From Gordionus sp. m RMFG-2023 (taxonomy: Eukaryota; Nematomorpha; Gordioida; Chordodea; Parachordodidae): 64,000 bases of DNA. Within the stretch, counting starts at the first letter, position 1, and every line of letters starts with the position of its first letter. The notes below the pieces were generated by a model that saw only the letters and a program-made list of their open reading frames with translations, was not told the origin of the DNA and made no database searches. The DNA lies in contig NC_088775.1 of NCBI RefSeq assembly GCF_954871325.1, positions 56,521,561 to 56,585,560 on the forward strand, given 5' to 3'. Below are positions 36,291 to 49,510 of this stretch, piece after piece. The translations under genes were made by a program, and so were the position numbers.

Positions 36291-37089
36291 TATTTTTATA
36301 ATTTTTATTTCACATTGTTCCGGCTCAATAAAATTAGCTACAAAAAAACTTATTTATATTATGGTGATATATATAATATATTTTTTTTAATTTACCTCCT
36401 CAGCTCCATACCTTGTTTTATATTTTTCATTTTTTATAATTCTGATGTCATATGATTTGGGATCCATCGCCATTTGCTACTCACATGTGATTCATAGTCA
36501 TTTCTGATTCCGCGCCATTTGTGATTCCTAGGCTACACACTCCCCGGGCTAGGGTGACGATTTTAAAATAAATATAACTTCTTTTTTAATATAACATTTT
36601 ATTTTAATAATTAATTAATCATTTACATTATATTGAAATAATTTTATAGGAAATTATATTTTATCTTTTATTTTCTGCCATGACAATAAGAATCAATAGT
36701 TCATTTTTATTTTGATCCCTTTTTACTAGTTTTTGTTAACTATATATGTATTTTAATATGTTAATACAATTTAATTTAAAAGAAAAATAAACTAAATATA
36801 TAACAAAAATTTAAATAATGTAAAAATAAAACAAAAATCAATCACATTATCAGAATTGATTTATTTATTAAAACAATACAAACCAGTAAAATTATCAAGT
36901 ATATTATTAGGGCTCATTTTTTTTTCAATATTAAACATGTCATTGTTTGTTTCGTGTCCTCTACGCCCTTTGTTTATTTTATCTCTTGTCCACATTTTTG
37001 ATATGGTTAGGATGTTCTTGTAAAACAATAGTTTAAATTCAACTCAACGATATCGAAAAAGCTTACGCTTTCACAACATATCCGATGAG
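36291..37089. other. AT-rich stretch without a gene
   Basis: A GC-richer patch at 36455-36550 contains GATTCGCG-like and CCCCGGGCTAGGG sequence. No LTR for the following retroelement could be recognised here. Confidence 0.4.
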
Positions 37090-40000
37090 GAGTATATGAA
37101 ACTAGAAGAAATATGCACACCGGTAGAATTCGGAAATCCTATAATCTTGCTTGAAAGTTAAGTTACTACACCCTGGTAAATCACAAGAAGCATACTTAAA
37201 GGAGTTCAATGTTGCTATTCAAAATAAAAGTGAGACATTTGGCAACTGGGTAAGTAGAATATGTATGCTAAACAATAAATATAAATTTAACGATTATAGT
37301 AGAGCAATAGAAAAGGTAATAATATCATCTATAAATAATGATATTCGTAAAAATCGCATAGAAAATATAACCATAAGTGAAATTTTGAAAATAGGGAATA
37401 AAGTCAGGAAGAAGAAGTGATTATAATATAATTACTAAAGTTGAAAATATAAAAATAGAAAGTGAAACTTCGTCAATAAAACAGATAGATGGGCGAAAGG
37501 ACAAAAAAGGGAACTCAAGACAGACAGATGGTGACATACGCAATAAGAGGTCATATATACAAACGAAATGCGAAAACAAACATCAATGGACACCAAGATC
37601 CAACAACTATCAGTGAGACAGCTATCAAGGAAATAATTTTAACTCGAGGTATCAAAATAATTACAATCCGAGATATCAAAATAATTTCGATTCGAGGTTT
37701 CAACAAACTGCAATTCGATGGGTTTTACAACAACGAGAGGGAATACATTGGACCGAGATCGTATAATAATCTTACAAAATTTAATAAGCAGACATCACAA
37801 CGAATCAAGATTCATACTGAGATTTAACAATAATCAAAATTATAACCAATAGTATAACAACAGATATCAAAACAATGATAATAACCAACCTCGATATTCG
37901 ATCAAAATTAATACCGTCAATATAAAAGTAATAAAAGAAGAAAATAATAATAAATTAGTGAAGGAGTATAATTTATTTAATCTAGAGTAACGCGGATGAT
38001 AACGATAACATGGCCAATAATGCTTATAAAGTGACGGTATACATAAATGACGTGCCATCGGTAATGCAGATTGACACAGGGTCTAGATACACACTACTGA
38101 TTAATATTGCAAGAGAAATTGAAATCAAAGTCTTAAAAAGTCGGACATGAAACACATTGGTTACGGTGGAAAAATGATAAAAGTATTAGACACTACTAAG
38201 TTAAAGCAAAATTTGAAGAGAAAACTCAAAATTTAAATGTATACGTGGTGCAAAGTGACAAGATTGCACTTCTGGAAAGGACCTTGATAAAAGTTTTTCG
38301 GAACATATTAGACAAATTTGTAAATCTAATCGAGGAAGATAATAATGATACGATACCAAATTTGATAAAACAATGTAAAGAGAAACTCAACAAAAACCAA
38401 TATATCGTAGCTATGTCAAATTATACTTAAAACAAAATGCAACACCAAAAATTATACCACCAAGGAGTGTTCCATATAAAAGATTAGATTTAATAACAAA
38501 AGAATTGCAAAAATGGATTGATGATATAATTATTCCCATTCAAGATGTTCACTGGGCAAATCCACTCACATTAGACTTTGTGCTGATTTCAAAAATACTA
38601 TAAATCCAGCTTTGGAAGATTTTAAATATCCAATACCACGTATAAATAATTTAATTTCGAAATTATCAAAAGGCAATAAATTTATAAAAATTGATTTCAA
38701 AGAGGCTTTTTTACAAGTACCAAAACATAAAGAATCTCGAGATTTACTCACAATATCAACACACAAGGGTTACTACTACAACACTTCCTTTTGGATTAAA
38801 AACTTCATCAGCTATTTTTCAACAAACCATGGATAACATTTTCGGGGATATGAAAGATATCATATTTTATATCGATGATCTACTTACTGGTGATGATGAT
38901 GAGGCTCATTTGAACAATATAAAAAAGTCTTCGACAAGATATTAAAACATGGACTTATACCCAATTTTGACAAAATATGGCTAGTTATTATCGAAAAGTT
39001 TTATGTAACTTTGCAGACTTAGCAGATCCTTTATATAAAAGAGTTAACAAAGAAAAATGGGTATGGTAAGATACATTACAGAAAAGTTTTGATGACTTGA
39101 AGAAGTTAATAAGTAGTCCGCCAACGCTAAATTTTTACAACCAAAATTTACCTATAGGCATTATTGCTACTGACGCTTCGAAAAAAGGTTTAGGTGCTGT
39201 TTTATTGAAGGTGATGGTAAAGAAAAACTTATTGCGTTCGCGTCAAGAATTTTATTAAAATCAGAAACAATTACACTAATATTGAAAGAGAAGCCTTTCT
39301 ATAATATTTCCAATAAAGCCTTTCTATAATATATGCAATAAAGAAATTTTAAGAATATCTAATTGGTACAAAATTTACAATAATTACAGATCATAAACCA
39401 CTTGTATATATTTTAACAAAAGGAGCTACACTTCCATATCAATGCCTTCAAAAATGCACGATTTTACGATAATTCATAGACCTGGAAAACGAAATATAGT
39501 ACCAGATTGTTTGTCGAGATTACCACAGACGAATACAGAAGAGATGATACAAAACATAGATAGTGAAAAAGTTGATAATTATTTATGGGTCATATCAGTA
39601 AATTTCAAAAGGATGAAGAAAGAAATAGGTCTTAACAAAGAATTGAGAGAAATCATCAACAACATTAGAAATGGTGATCCGATAAAGAACAAAACGCATA
39701 AAAATATGGAAATGTAATTGAGCCTGGTAAAGGATTGTCTTTTTAAGGAAAATAGAATCATTATACCACGAAATATGAGAAAGAAGATGTTACAAGAGTT
39801 ACATAAAGGACATCTAGGCGCTGGTAAAACCACGCTGTTAGCAAGAGATTACTTATGGTGATCTGGTATAATATACAGAAATAGATCAGGAAGCAAAAAA
39901 TTTTGATTCATATAATAAATATGCAGATAATCCACACAATATACAGAATCCATGGTGAATAGCAACAAATTTTGAACGCGTACATATAGATTTTGCTTGT

Positions 40001-40388
40001 TTTGAATAAAATAATTGGATGGTATTCGTAAACGCATATAGCAAGTTCCCTATAATTAAAAGAATGAGATACATAACAACAGAATCAACTATTAAAGGAT
40101 TGTTGAAAATAATCAGCTTATTCGGAATACCACAAAAGATATAACTGATAACGGAACTAATTTCACTAGCTACCTGTTCTAGAAGTTTTGTGAAGATCAC
40201 GGAATTAAACATATACTCACCGCTTCTCATCCTCAACAATCTAATGGTAAGTGTAAACATATGGTAAGAACTATGAAAGTGAGCATGAAAAGAAATATGG
40301 AAAATAACAAGAAAATAGACTTAGATATAGCTTTAGAAAAATACTTGTTTAATTATTGAAACACTCCGAACACTACAACTAACATGAT

Positions 40389-43300
40389 CAGGGTTGCCAG
40401 GTCAAAATTTTCAAATTGTGGGAGATAATTGGTATTATGCGGGAGAAATATGAAAATTGCGGTAGAAATATAAAAATTGTTTAAAAAAATTTTTGCGGGC
40501 CTTTGCCGGGATTTTGAATTGACTTAATTATCAGCCTATTATTTTTTATAATTAGTTTATATAAATACAAAGTCGGTAACTATTTTTCAAACTAAAATAA
40601 CATCTTGATTAATTAAAATATATTAATTTTAAAAAAACCAACGATCTTTTTTAAATATATAAGAATGTAAACAAGATAAAATTTTAATAAAAAAAACGAT
40701 TTTAATTTTACAATTAAAAAATTATTTTAGAATGTCCCACAAAACTACCGCAATTAGAAATCTACCGTGTGTGTGTATAACATTATAGGGATAGGCGCTT
40801 AATTATCACGTATCACGTTTAAATACATAATAAGGTACTCCAAAAATAAGAAATAATACAGATGCAACTACAGTTGTGGCAATTGTAATCACTTATCTTG
40901 TAGTACAACATTCACAGAAAAACCTATCATCACAATGTTGGTAGAATCTTTTTCCCATAATATTTAACGACTCCAATATAAATGAAACCTATACTTGTAG
41001 AACAAAAATGAGCAAGGCTATCATCAATATTTTAGAACCTAAATCCAGGAGGTCAATTCTTGACGATTTGAAAGATGGGCCTACATATTCAATTCTAACA
41101 GATGCATCTAATAAGGGAAATATTAAAATATTTCCCTTGATCCTCCGCTATTTCAACAAAATTAAGGTCGTTTCAATAAAACTATTACATTTTTTCCCAT
41201 CAAATAGTGAAAAATCCAAAGACATAGCTAACCATATAATGGTAAATATAGCAGATTCGAGATTATATAAATTGCATGTCAGCTTTCTGATCTGAAAATG
41301 CCTCAGTGAATTTGGTAAAAACAGAGTGTATTTACAGAATTGAGTCAGCACATTGTTGGTTGCGATATGTTCCTAATACCCGCCATCGATTGAATTTTAA
41401 AATTTTATAAACCTTTAAAAAAATATTTCTTAAATAAAGATTATAAAAGCTACATTTTGAAAATTTTTTTCAATAATGAATGGCAGAGGTATATTTAGGA
41501 ATGATTTCACAGGAAATCTACTACATGCTGTTAATGTGTAGTTGCAATCAGAAGAATTTTAATAAAGATTCACAAAATTATGCTGAAGATGTGTTCAACT
41601 TTACAATTAATGATTGACAATAAATTTTATAGCGCCATTGCTAAAATTAATTATATTTTATTTGAGATTTAAATAATAGAACTAAATGTTTACCGTCGTT
41701 ATTGAGATATTTATAAAATTCTTGACATGACATATTATATATTTGTTTAACCATTAGCTCGGCCTCTAATGTTGTTAAAGCAATCCGATTTCTCTCCTTT
41801 ATCCAGGCACTCCTTATCAGGCTGAAAATCGCTCGGATGAGGCATTAAAATGAGGTAAGGAGAAGACATACTCGCATATTTTTTCCAAGCATGGGGATTT
41901 ATCGTTACAAAAAAATTCTACCAATTCCTCCTCTGCTTTTAGACCATCTAACTTTAAATATTTTGGCGAATCATAAAAAATAGAGAGAATTACAATCTCC
42001 TCAAATAAGACATCAATGTCTTTCGGTATTTTTAATATATTTATTAAATTATAAAAACCATCAATTGTTGGTTTCTGTTCCAAGGTCATAATATTTATAC
42101 ATTTGTAAATAGAGTTATTAAAATCAAATTTTGATTATAAATATTCTAAAATTGTCTTAATAAAAATATCTGCTTCATTTAAAAATGTATTAATTATAGT
42201 ATTATTTGAAAATTTTAATATAATATTTTTAGCAATAGCACCATAAAATTTATTATCAATTTTTAACTGTAGAGATGAACAGAGCTGTAGCATGATTTTG
42301 TGAATTTTTTTTAATAAAGAATATTCTGATTGAAACTGAATATTAACTGCATGAAGTAGATTTCATACATGTGAAATGAATCCCAAATATGCTTCTGCCA
42401 TTTCATACTCGAAAAAATTTTTCAAAATATTAGGACAGCTTTTAAAATCTCTATTTAAGAAGTTTTTTTAAGTTTGATAAATTTTAAAATTCTATCGATG
42501 GCAGGTATTAATAACAACCACCTGATAGATATATATCGTAACACTCACACCATTCCGAGTCAGACCACTTCACCAACTCTTTTAATTTATTAACTCTTAA
42601 ATTCGTTAAAACATTTCATCACAATTATTTCGACATCCACAGATACTACATTCATTAACTTCTTGCAAGAATTATGTAGTATATGCAGCCAATTGGTATT
42701 AATTCATTATTATGCTGCCTCAATTCGGTAATTTTGGTTTTTGCCAAAATTTACAGAGGCATTATCAGCATAGATAGCTGACATGCAAATCATTGATAAC
42801 CTTGAATCAGCTATATTTACCATCATGTTGCTAGCAACATTGTTGGATTTTTCTCTATCCGAGGAAAAAATTTAAACAGTTTTTTTGAAATGTTCTTATT
42901 CTTGTTGAAATAGCGAAGGGGAAATGTTTTAATATTTCCTTAATTAGATGCATCTGTTAGAATTGCATATGGATGCCCATCTTTCAAATCGTCTAGAATT
43001 GACCTCTAGGATTCAGATACTAAAACACTTGTGATAGCCTTGCTCATTTTTGTTCTGCCACAAGTAAGGTTTGCACTTATATTGGAGTCGTTAGATATCA
43101 TGAGAGATTCGACCCACATTGTGATGATATAGCTCTATGAATGTTGAACTACATGATAGATGTATACGATTTCCGCAAATGTAGTTGCATCTGTATTATT
43201 TATTATTTTTGAGAATATTTTTGCATTGCAATCGATGTAGATATACTCCCCTGTACTGACTTATATGAATGAAAGATTTATTATTGGATAAAAATAAAAC

Positions 43301-43581
43301 AGGATAGAAAGAAATTTGTAAACTAGACATGTTTTTCGAATAAATATTTAAAATTTATTTTAAAAATATAAAAATAATCAATTAATGTCTCTCAAAATTA
43401 TTATTTATATATTAAAAACGTTAAAATACTAAAAAAATAAATTGCGGAAGAAATTAAAAAATTGCGGTAGATTTTTGCGGGAGATTTCCAATTGCGGTAG
43501 TTTTGCGGAAGAGAGATGTCTGCGTGTTAACTAAAAAATTGCAGGAGTCTTCAGCTAATAGGGGGAGACATGGCAACCCTG
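40389..43581 (-). mobile_element. hAT transposon with a large internal inverted duplication
   Basis: The exact 8 bp duplication AACATGAT lies at 40381-40388 and 43582-43589. The left end is CAGGGTTGCCAGG and the inverted right end CAGGGTTGCCATG. The right arm (42230-43581), with the centre, carries the transposase on the minus strand. The left arm (40389 to about 41650) is an inverted, diverged second copy of the same 5' half: AGAACAAAAATGAGCAAGGC at 41004 recurs inverted near 43050, and GATTTGAAAGATGGGC recurs likewise near 42985. The result is a foldback-like hAT of 3.2 kb. Confidence 0.88.
41640..43080 (-). pseudogene. hAT transposase relic (minus strand)
   Basis: The N-terminal part, near 43050-42880, parallels the readable left-arm copy at 41008-41295 on the plus strand (MSKAIINILEPKSRRSILDD, then YSILTDASNKGN and FPLILRYF). 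This is a catalytic-Asp block: TDAS with a following strand. The C-terminal part at 42089-41817 reads ILSIFYDSPKYL and FSLPHFNASSERFS, the hAT dimerisation motif with the catalytic Glu. After a frame change it continues WIKERNRIALTTLEAELM down to about 41660. Multiple stops interrupt the middle. No intact product is expected. Confidence 0.75.
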
Positions 43582-43914
43582 AACATGATACCAAAGCAAA
43601 TTGATGTTTTCAAGAACAATAAGAACCAGATGGAACTTAATTAAACCAGTTGAGGACAGAGATAATGAATAAAATGGAAAAATACCAACAAATAAAAATA
43701 TCGAAATAGGTGATAACATTTGGTACAAAACTTCCAAAGAAAATTTATGGGACAAAGGAATCATAACACATAAAGATGGGAACCTATCATACAAAATAAA
43801 TACTTGAAACAGCATTATTGGAAAACATCTAGACGATAAAAAAGAGATCAATGGATATTATTATGGCAACACATCTGAAAGAAACAAATTATGATAATAA
43901 CTATAAAAATTCTA

Positions 43915-44545
43915 CAACAAACACGCATGTTTTTAGAGGGGGAAGAAGATCTTTCTATGATAATCTCCCCCAATATTCGCGCTTCGTAGACATCTGCTAT
44001 AACAATAGCACACCACTCATTTTTAACGGTAACATAATTTTTTTCCGAAGAGGGAGAACAACAGGGCGCTGCTTAGATATTCACAACATGATGAAAGATC
44101 TTAAATTAGATTTCCACCTCGACCTTAACCTATGCACATAGATGATGGCACACTATGCAGTAATTCACATCAGATAAGCAAAGCCCTTCTCGGAACAGAA
44201 TGCATTGAAATATGTTTAAAATTAAACAAAACAAAACAGAAATGTTTCATCAACCCTGAGATACCCTCTGATTTGTTAAAAGATTACACTATTATTGAAA
44301 AGAAGATATCCAACTCTTGGGCTCCCAATTACTAAAATATATCGGAAAAAATTATCGATAAAACATTTTCTAAAATGCAAATCCTTGAAAAATTCATTAA
44401 CCATATTCCATCATTCAACTTTTTTATTTATTAAAAAAATGTTTATATCTACCTAAAATCTCACATCTTTTCCACTCATCCTCCTCAATTACTGCCTCAA
44501 AAATTTTCAATCAACATGATATTCGCTTAAAAACCTTTATAGAAA
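43915..44545 (+). mobile_element. non-LTR-type reverse transcriptase relic
   Basis: FVDICYNNSTPLIFNGNII (about 43985-44040) is followed by a degraded counterpart of the GVQQGDPLG block and by DIHNMMKDLKLDF. IDDGTL (44135-44152) is the catalytic [YF]xDD region, followed by ICLKLNKTKQKCFI and, near 44325, SWAPNY, where LLGAPI is usual in this RT group. Decayed sequence to about 44545 still follows that group's C-terminal pattern. I place it with YLDDGTLGG-type RTs of invertebrates and fungi, probably LINE-like. It is broken. Confidence 0.6.
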
Positions 44546-44565
44546 GAATCCTTAACCTAGTGGCG

Positions 44566-44640
44566 TCACCAGGGGGGTAGAGGAGGGGGAGGGCGCGCAG
44601 GGGCTCTAGCCCCCTGAGAAATTTAAATAGCCCTCTGAAG
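44566..44640. repeat. GC-rich dispersed repeat B, copy 3 (one end)
   Basis: AGTGGCGTCACCAGGGGGG resembles the common hAT terminal consensus CAGTGGCGTAxCCAGGGG. It is followed by a purine-rich run and CGCAGGGGCTCTAGCCCCCT, which matches 28090. The other end was not found. Confidence 0.55.
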
Positions 44641-44827
44641 AAATTTTTTTTAATGGTTCCTTAATATCCCTATGAACTAAATGAAACCATTTTTTGCAAT
44701 CAAAGCTTTCATATCATGATCACATAACGATTTCTTTTATAATTATATTGAGTGATATAAAGATTTAATTTTATTAATTAAAAATTAATAAGACTATCGA
44801 AATTTTTATTAAATGAATACTAATTTA

Positions 44828-46775
44828 ATTATTAGATTAGATTAATACATATAAATTTTATTTTCACTATGTCAGCTTGCAATCAAATTCTATGTTAAAA
44901 ATATATCAATATCACTCACTAAATATTAGTTAAGCATTAACAGTTGAAGCTTAATTGACTTTATTATATAACCCTAATTAAATAAATATGATCATTTATT
45001 AATTGAAAATTAACAAATTTATATTGTAATTAGCCGAGTTCAAAATAACTAATCAACTATTTATTTATTTTTAAATTTAATTATCATGTCTCTTCCCTAA
45101 AATTATTTACAAGGTCCAAATTTAAATAAGTATAAGAAATATATTTATAAAAAGTAAGTAGACAAATAGTTTATAATTCTCTATTATATATATATAATTA
45201 TTTATAAAATATTAGGTAAAATGCCACTTTTACAGAGGTATTTGACAGTTATATAATATATTAGTTAATATTTTTAAAAATCTTACTAATAATAAACGCT
45301 TTTGATAATAATATAAGCAGGGTTGGCAAGTCGGTCAATTGACCAGTCAAATTCAGTCAATTGACCGGTCAATTGACCGGAGGAGTATTTGACCTGTCAA
45401 ATACGGTCAAATACTCTAAAAAATTTAAAGGAAAAATAAATTAAAAATATGTTTAAAAAAGGGAAAAAAGATGTAAATACATGTGATCACAATGTTTGCT
45501 TATTTTTCGGGTCCACAATATCAAGAGGAGAACTCACTAGTAGTGTAATTAATGAAGTATGTGATATAATTCAAGAATTAGCTATTTTACAAGGTAGTGA
45601 TGATTAAAATATTTTAAGTGATATAATTAATTTCAGAAGCAAAAACAGCATGTTTAATATAGCAAAATATGTGGAAAGTAGTAATTTCCAGAAACAATCA
45701 ATTCCGACCTCAAGTTAATAGATTAAACTTTGTCTACCCTGCCCATTAAGAGACTAACAATTCCTAGTTCTACTTCTTCTTTAGAAAGAAATAGGTCGAT
45801 TTGGGTTAATATTCTTATGAAAATAGAAATCGATTTAAGATCTAAGATATCAGGAAAATTGTTTAATAAATATTAAAGAAAATGATAATATTGAATATGA
45901 ATCAGAACAAGACTCTGATACAGATAGCTACACGTTAGTTATTGAATGAATTTAAAAAATTAATATTATAGATTCATTTTACTATTATATTCAAAATAAA
46001 GTTAATATTAACTTTAAAAAAATATATTTGAATTTGACCACATTTGACCGTATTTGACCATATTTGGCCGGTCAAATATCGGTCAATTGACCGAAACGTA
46101 TTTGACCGGTCAAAACCCTGAATATAAGTAACAATTTGCAATCAATTATTTAACACCATCTATTTTTCTAAATATTATTAAAATTAACGTCTTATTATTT
46201 ATACCACAATGGATGTAATAAATTAGATATCTTTTCTTCTCTTTTTTTTACGTGTTTTTAGGTAAACTATTTTTTTCTTCTTTGAAAAACAGTTTCGAGT
46301 TAAATTTTAACGAGTATATTTTTGATATTATTACAAACTACTAATATTTTAAGATATTATATACCAACTAGAGGTGGTGCGACAATAATATATAAAATCT
46401 TAATTGCTTTCATGATATAACTCTGGTTCATATTTTATAGTTACAAAATATTTCATTTCTAATATGGCATCCTTGCCGTGTAAATAACTCAAGGCTTCAA
46501 TATATTTGCATAATTTCTTCTAAAAGTTTTTAGTGTTTTTGTTTTATCAATTTATCTAACATAATAAATTCTGATATGGGTTACCATCGTGAGTGTCATA
46601 GCTATGACTGCAAATCAACCAGCATCTATTATTTGTGTGGCTATGTAATTTAAGATTATTACTACAACTGCTGAGAGCATATGATTGCATATTTTAGATA
46701 AAACTGTGAAGTCGTTTATATATCATTAAAAATGGAAGATAATCTTTTAGAAATTTAACATCTCACAATAATTGT
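44828..46775. repeat. dispersed repeat A, copy 2
   Basis: It aligns with 1-486 and 4139-4780, and is split by the 803 bp hAT derivative at 45318-46120. It ends at about 46775, where LTR retroelement sequence takes over. It lacks the foldback found in copy 1, which makes it the empty-site reference for that insertion. Confidence 0.85.
45318..46120 (+). mobile_element. 803 bp internally deleted hAT derivative
   Basis: The exact 8 bp duplication AATATAAG lies at 45310-45317 and 46121-46128. The ends are CAGGGTTGGCAAGTCGG and inverted CAGGGTTTTGACCGG. Subterminal GGTCAATTGACC palindromes and GGTCAAATAC motifs repeat at both ends. The interior keeps a remnant of the transposase C terminus: LTIPSSTSSLERNRS at about 45755-45800 corresponds to the SIPASSxxSER motif. 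An acidic tail (YESEQDSDTDS) follows at about 45895-45930. Most of the gene is gone, so the element is non-autonomous. Confidence 0.9.
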
Positions 46776-48084
46776 TATGTATATCGTTTTTTATATAAAG
46801 TGTAGAGTCATTTTTATGATATTGCAAAGTCATTCGACAAGACAGGGAAAGAAGCTGTCCGAGACAGGGAATGAAGCGGAATTTAAGGTAGGGCAGGCAG
46901 TATGGGCGAGGATATTTGGAAGTAATAAGAAATGGGAATCCGGGGTGATCATGGAAAACATAGGACACAAATTAAATCGAGTGAAATTCACCGACGGATA
47001 AGAGGGAGTACGGCATCGAGATCAATTAAAAAGGGACGTGGAACCTGGGAGGTTACGATCGGGAGTATGAATACGAGTATATATTTGATAGAAAATCATG
47101 AAAAATATTTCATGAAAAATATTCATCTTAGTACGGTGCTCAAAATATCCGAGGATTAAAGGGGTTAGTTAAACCAGAGGTGAGCTAACTCATTACTGGG
47201 GTGATTGATAATAATCATAAAAAGGGAATCAACCATATAGGGGTTAATGGGACAAAATGGTTAACGGAAGGTGCAAATGATAAATGAGCCAGGTCGAAAT
47301 ATGATTTCTACAAGGAATCGACAATAGCAGCACATAAAGGGAGGAGACTCAATGAGCTAACCACACTTTAAATTCGTGAAAATATCATAAAGGGAAGATA
47401 ATTATGCCGGGTGCGAGGTGAAGTGTGAAGTTTGGTTTTTAATTTATATCGTTTTCTATGTAAAGTGTAGAGTCATTTTTATGATAAATTGCAAAGTCAT
47501 TTTTGTTTGCGAAGAATATTTTTTTGAGCAGTCATTCTTTCATTATTAAAAAGGATTTATATAAAAATTGCTATTTTTAGATTAATTATATTATATCAAT
47601 TTATTTTTATTTTGCAGTAGATATATATATAGATAACTAAATAAAGGACAGTTGTCATTTTTTTCCAGATTTTATTCATCATTTGATTATTGTTTATTTT
47701 TTTAGAAATTTATTTTTTTGGTTTCTTTCAAAAGAGAAAAAAATTATATTTTGTTCAAAAGAAAAGAAGAAAGAAAAGATTATTACAAGTAAGAAAAAAA
47801 TTATATATTTAACTTGAAAAATAAGAAATTATTGTAAAAGGCGTTAAACGTAAAAGTGCAGTAAGAGAAAAAGGAAAAAAAGAATTGATAATAAGTTAGA
47901 AAATGGTGGTCATAGACAGTCAACCTTTTAAGCTGAGAAAGCAATAGTTGAGAGTTTAGTTACCCATTTGTTGGGCGGTTACATTGAGAATAGTTAAGAG
48001 TTAAGTTACCCATTTTTGGGCGGTTACATTGAGAAAGCAATAGTGAGAGTTTAGTTACCCATTTGTTGTGTGTTAAGTTAAAGG

Positions 48085-48530
48085 ACAAATTATATGGAAG
48101 GGCTGCCCAAATTTTGGTCAGTAAAAACCTGTTATACGGAAGTGCTGCCCAAATTTTTACGAATATAAACCTATTAGAAATTCGCTCAAATTTTTATTAA
48201 ATAAGCCAGTTACACGGAAGTGCTGCCCAAATTTTTGCATATATAAATCTGTTAGACGAAATTTACCCAAATTTTTAGTAAATAAGCCAGTTACACGGAA
48301 GTGTTGCCCAAATTTTACGAATATAAACCTATTAGAAATTCGCTCAAATTTTTATTAAATAGGCCAGTTACACGCAAGTGCTGCCAAAATTTTTGCATAT
48401 ATAAATCTATTAGACAAAATTTACCCAAAATTTTAGTAAATAAGCCAGTTACACGGGAGTGCTGTTCAATTTTGGTAAGCATAAATCTGTTACAAAAAAT
48501 CTCTACGGATTTTGTCATATATTAATCTAT
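48085..48530. repeat. minisatellite inside the LTR-like region
   Basis: Two alternating units of ~55-60 bp repeat: GCCAGTTACACGGAAGTGCT with GCCCAAATTTTT, and AATATAAACCTATTAGAAAT with CGCTCAAATTTTT. About eight units are visible. Just before, 47930-48080 holds repeated GTTTAGTTACCCATTTGTTG. The small ORFs here on both strands are by-products. Confidence 0.8.
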
Positions 48531-49239
48531 TAAGTGTGGATGTATATGTGCATCATTGGCTTATTTACGCTACTTATAATATCTTACTTATTGACATTAC
48601 AAATAACCAAGATTTTTATTTTGAAATTAATCATAAATTTTTTATAACGTCAGGATAAAAAGTTTAAAATTTGTTAAATACTGGGAGATACAGTATAATA
48701 TTTTTGGCGCTCTGGTTATACTATTAATATGGATATGTAGTTTAGTTTGGGGCAGGAGAATGAGAAGGAGTCGCAATATAAAAATAAAAGGGCAAACATT
48801 GACCATTGAGGGACATAATGGAGAAGAGGATATGATGGGTAAAGCTACTTGATTACCGGTGGGATGGTCGGACAGCGATATAAGCAGGAATGCATATGGT
48901 TCTGAGAAACAAAATTTCTATAATAATCAAGTGTTGAGGTCGTATAGAGAGCCTAGAGAGAATTCTCGGGGAAGGAGAATGGAAATAAGACAAATTTTAA
49001 GTCTCGAGGGAGAGGAGTAATGAATTGTTATAATTATGGTAAACTAGGTCATATGTTCAGGGATTGCCGTGAGGCGAAATGTTTTGGTTGTGGAAAGTTG
49101 GGACATATAGCCCCTTATTGTCCTGGTAAGCAAGAGAGAGATTAAAATGTGCGGGTTGTGGTAGGTTTGGGCATAATAAGGAGGAATGTAATACTAGCAA
49201 TTACAACTACTGTTGTTAAAAAGCCGAATTTTATCGGCT

Positions 49240-49510
49240 ACAACCTCGAGGTAGGTGCCGAAAATTTGGCTTAAACCTCGAGGTCGGAGCCGAAATGGCT
49301 CAAACCTCGAGATCGGAACAGAAAATTTGGCCTAAACCTTGAGGTCGGAGCTGAAAATTTTGGCTTCAATCTTGAAGTCAGAGCCAAAAATTTGGCTAAA
49401 ACATCGAGGTCGGAGCCGAAAATTTTGCTTGAACCTCGAGGTCGGAGCTAAAAATTTTGGCTTAAACCTTGAGGTCGGAGCTGAAAATTTGGCTCAAGCT
49501 CAAGCCGGCT
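49240..49510. repeat. CCTCGAGGTCGGAGC minisatellite, left arm
   Basis: About eight units of 29-36 bp read AACCTCGAGGTCGGAGCC then AAAATTTTGGCTT. They end in GCTCAAGCCGGCTCAGGAG. A shorter inverted array lies at 53170-53335. These would be the subterminal transposase-binding repeats of this element, in the position held by GCGAA repeats in the 487-4129 element. Confidence 0.85.

Larger units (their letters stand above)
37090..43850 (+). mobile_element. Ty3/gypsy retrotransposon fossil, split by a hAT
   Basis: In plus-strand order there are gag (about 37100-37900), protease (about 38030-38130, QIDTGS), reverse transcriptase (about 38440-39000, with KIDFKEAF and FYIDDLL), RNase H (about 39120-39480, TDASKKGLGAVL) and integrase (about 39600-40388, TDNGTNFTS, continuing at 43590-43850). 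The hAT at 40389-43581 interrupts the integrase region. No LTR pair is recognisable at the ends, so the element is probably truncated on both sides. It is old, with more than ten breaks. Confidence 0.85.
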
